Shown here in pieces: positions 62,171 to 64,000 of a stretch of DNA of 64,000 nt. The notes under the pieces were generated by a model. The model ran no database searches, was not told the origin of the DNA, and worked only from the letters and a program-made list of their open reading frames with translations. The DNA lies in NCBI GenBank assembly GCA_903904815.1, contig CAIVDU010000034.1, forward strand, positions 1 through 64,000, written 5' to 3'. Made by a program: the position numbers and the translations under genes. Position 1 is the first letter of the stretch; every line of letters starts with the position of its first letter. The DNA comes from an uncultured Armatimonadota bacterium. Lineage in GTDB: Bacteria; Armatimonadota; Fimbriimonadia; Fimbriimonadales; Fimbriimonadaceae.

Positions 62171-64000
62171 TGGCACAGGAAATTATCATTTGGACAGCGT
62201 TGCCAAACGGAAAGAACGGCAGCAAATTAAGACTGTCAGCCCATGTAAGCTTCCGCGTAACCGGATCTGGTCCCACCGACCAGGTCCAGCACTTTCCCAC
62301 TCTGGTCAACTGGGACCCGACGAAGCTGCAGTTTTCGGTTTACATCGATGGACGCCTAGTCCCGTGCACGGTCGTCACACCGCCCGAACTTCAACCGGTA
62401 CCGGGATTATTCCAAAAGTATTTCCCTGCCTCCGCGCCCGTAAAATCAGCCGATTACGTTCCCCAGAAAAATATTCCCGTCCAAACCTTCCATGCGGAAG
62501 GCGTCGGAAAATATCTCACCGAAGTGCATACCTGGTCCGTCACATCAGGATTTGAGGCGGCTCCCAAGGTGTCGGACCTCATGTCGCACGCGCTGATTTC
62601 ACATGCGATGATGAATCCGAAGGCGGCTTCAAATACCGCTAACCGAATGGCCGTCACCTCGACGTCGACCAACAAGCGTCCGACATCCAGCAAGACGCAG
62701 ATGGTCAAGGATCGCTTACCAGGTGACTCTCGATTTACGACCATCGCTACTGCTAGGGCTGCGAATACATTTCCTACCGACACCGGCGCGCAACTCGTCG
62801 AGGCGCACATGTTTTTCGAGCGCAATCCGGCCACGATTCCGGCAACTTTTGTCCCGCAAAAGCCGGTTATCGATTTTCACCAGGCATTCTCAACCCTTGG
62901 TACGCATTCGGACTTGATGCGCTGGGTCGGGGTGGTCTTTGATCTTGAAATCGACGCTGCTTCGGTTCCAGCGGCTGGGGCAATCACACTTCATGTGGGG
63001 GGCATGCCAGCCTCCGATCTAGCGAAGGTCACATTCCCTCACACCGCCTTCGTAAACGGGGCTGATTTCCGAACCGCTCCTCGACCGTTTACCGGATCCA
63101 CAAGCGACGTAGTTGACGCTTTCATGGACATGTCCGACGATAAGGTAGCGCTCGGATCGATCGACGTCAATGGTGGCTTGTTCTCCATCACTGCTTTTGC
63201 CAACACCGTTTCCCTGCAGTTCGAGGAGATGTCCGCCCTCGCGGCCATGATGACCTCGACTACCCCCCAGCGCATCGCGATGATGTCCGTAGTCATCCCG
63301 GAAGAGGACATCAATCCGACCCCAGCTGTTATCGATAAGCCGGACCCCTCTGAGGCTCCTCCGGCAAACAGAACGGTTGGGCTCTCCCTGTATCGCGTAA
63401 ACCGAGCCGCACGGTTAATCGAAATGCGCGCTGTTTCCGACGAGCACTTCGCCATGCTCATGGCGATGCCGACGAATAAATTAGCTGGGGTCGTTGGATC
63501 GCCGGCCGGGATTTCCACGCCTGGCAAGGGCGCCGTAGCCGGAAATGTAGCTGGCAAAGAAGCGGCTGCCCACACTGGTAGTGAAATCGTCAAAGCGGGA
63601 ACGACTCGCGAGGTCGCGGGAGTCGGGGCGACTATGGCGCCAGACACCGCCCCGACGTTCTACGCTGACGATCTTCTCAAGGGTTGGCGTCCCGATATTC
63701 AATTCCGAGGCAAGTGGCACTCGCTTATGCGGCGATTGAATTCCCACCGAATCGGGTCTGATCCCAAAATCTACACCTCCAAAGATGAGGGCGTGCTGTC
63801 GAGCGGTGTCACGAAGGATAGTGCGACCGACGTGACTCAGAAATTGCACGAAAGCATCTTCACCTGGGATGGTTGGAGCATGATTGCCCGAAGACCGGGC
63901 TACGCGCTGCAGGATGACGGCACCGTCGACCGTAACTTCCCTCAGACACCGGACGCGTTTGCCTTATGGTCCGTCAATCAGAGCAATCTCGACGCAAACT
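62170..64000 (+). CDS. Large unknown protein, partner of the Tat-exported giant (3' end outside window)
   Basis: The ATG at 62170 shares one base with the preceding TGA (TGATG). At least 610 codons are open to the window edge. No signal peptide: it opens MAQEIIIWTALPNGKNGSKL. The beta-rich first part has a segment VIDFHQAFSTLGTHSDLMRWVG near 235-256 and LTFDLEIDA-like VVFDLEIDAA. A Gly/Ala/Lys-rich linker occupies about 440-483, much like that of the upstream protein. After it comes WHSLMRRLNSHRIG, then FTWDGWSMIARRPGYALQDDG near the window end. No enzymatic motif or named domain is recognised. Operon position and the shared linker style suggest that the two proteins work together, with one exported by Tat and the other not. 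Confidence 0.75.
   Translation, partial: MAQEIIIWTALPNGKNGSKLRLSAHVSFRVTGSGPTDQVQHFPTLVNWDPTKLQFSVYIDGRLVPCTVVTPPELQPVPGLFQKYFPASAPVKSADYVPQKNIPVQTFHAEGVGKYLTEVHTWSVTSGFEAAPKVSDLMSHALISHAMMNPKAASNTANRMAVTSTSTNKRPTSSKTQMVKDRLPGDSRFTTIATARAANTFPTDTGAQLVEAHMFFERNPATIPATFVPQKPVIDFHQAFSTLGTHSDLMRWVGVVFDLEIDAASVPAAGAITLHVGGMPASDLAKVTFPHTAFVNGADFRTAPRPFTGSTSDVVDAFMDMSDDKVALGSIDVNGGLFSITAFANTVSLQFEEMSALAAMMTSTTPQRIAMMSVVIPEEDINPTPAVIDKPDPSEAPPANRTVGLSLYRVNRAARLIEMRAVSDEHFAMLMAMPTNKLAGVVGSPAGISTPGKGAVAGNVAGKEAAAHTGSEIVKAGTTREVAGVGATMAPDTAPTFYADDLLKGWRPDIQFRGKWHSLMRRLNSHRIGSDPKIYTSKDEGVLSSGVTKDSATDVTQKLHESIFTWDGWSMIARRPGYALQDDGTVDRNFPQTPDAFALWSVNQSNLDAN

Noticed and set aside
1-64000. Search for tRNA, rRNA, CRISPR repeats, insertion sequences and phage genes
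   Set aside because: Read through by eye on both strands; no cloverleaf T-arm pattern, regularly spaced repeats, transposase motifs or attachment-site duplications were seen. A tRNAscan-SE and ISfinder run would be decisive.

Overview
The window is bacterial chromosome and almost entirely protein-coding, with genes on both strands and short gaps. Two secreted proteins end in PEP-CTERM sorting tails. A planctomycete-style DUF1501 / DUF1549-DUF1553 pair, many secreted glycoside hydrolases and a mosaic of metabolic genes fit Armatimonadota (Fimbriimonadia-like) best. That assignment is from memory of family distributions; Planctomycetota or a related phylum cannot be excluded without a 16S or marker search. 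I saw no rRNA, tRNA, insertion sequence, CRISPR array or phage block.

Layout. 0-9.6 kb is mainly housekeeping: the C-terminal part of Lon, an exported DUF3352-like protein, NadA, a NamZ-like muramidase, an ACT-domain regulator, an AmtB/P-II ammonium pair and a PIG-L deacetylase. 9.6-25 kb alternates exported carbohydrate-active proteins (GH3 with PA14, GH63-like, parallel beta-helix, fused GT4) with core genes (ribosomal protein L1, MsrB, a beta-CASP nuclease, ArgH). 25-33 kb holds small unknown genes, a PEP-CTERM protein, a double universal stress protein and a tightly overlapping three-gene operon: an NAD(P)H/FAD/Fe-S oxidoreductase followed by both subunits of a 2-oxoacid:ferredoxin oxidoreductase. 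33-45 kb has a CE15-like esterase, a hybrid histidine kinase, a chemoreceptor and the DUF1501/DUF1549 operon. 45-50.7 kb has a GH-D-clan-like glycosidase, a GH9 cellulase and an esterase overlapping a hidden 90-aa gene.

50.8-64 kb is the accessory part of most interest. A minus-strand group runs multicopper oxidase-peroxiredoxin fusion, tyrosinase, a 141-aa beta-rich companion, then a DJ-1/PfpI protein. Divergent from it come a fasciclin protein and then a 1649-aa Tat-exported protein whose stop overlaps the start of a second large unknown protein that runs off the window.

Initiation is of two kinds. About ten genes have a TANNNT-like -10 hexamer only 6-7 nt before the start codon and no Shine-Dalgarno, which points to leaderless mRNAs. 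Many others have clear AGGAG-type sites. Rare starts also occur: TTG several times, one probable CTG that overlaps an upstream TGA, and one glycosyltransferase whose conserved N-terminus runs past its only standard start codon.
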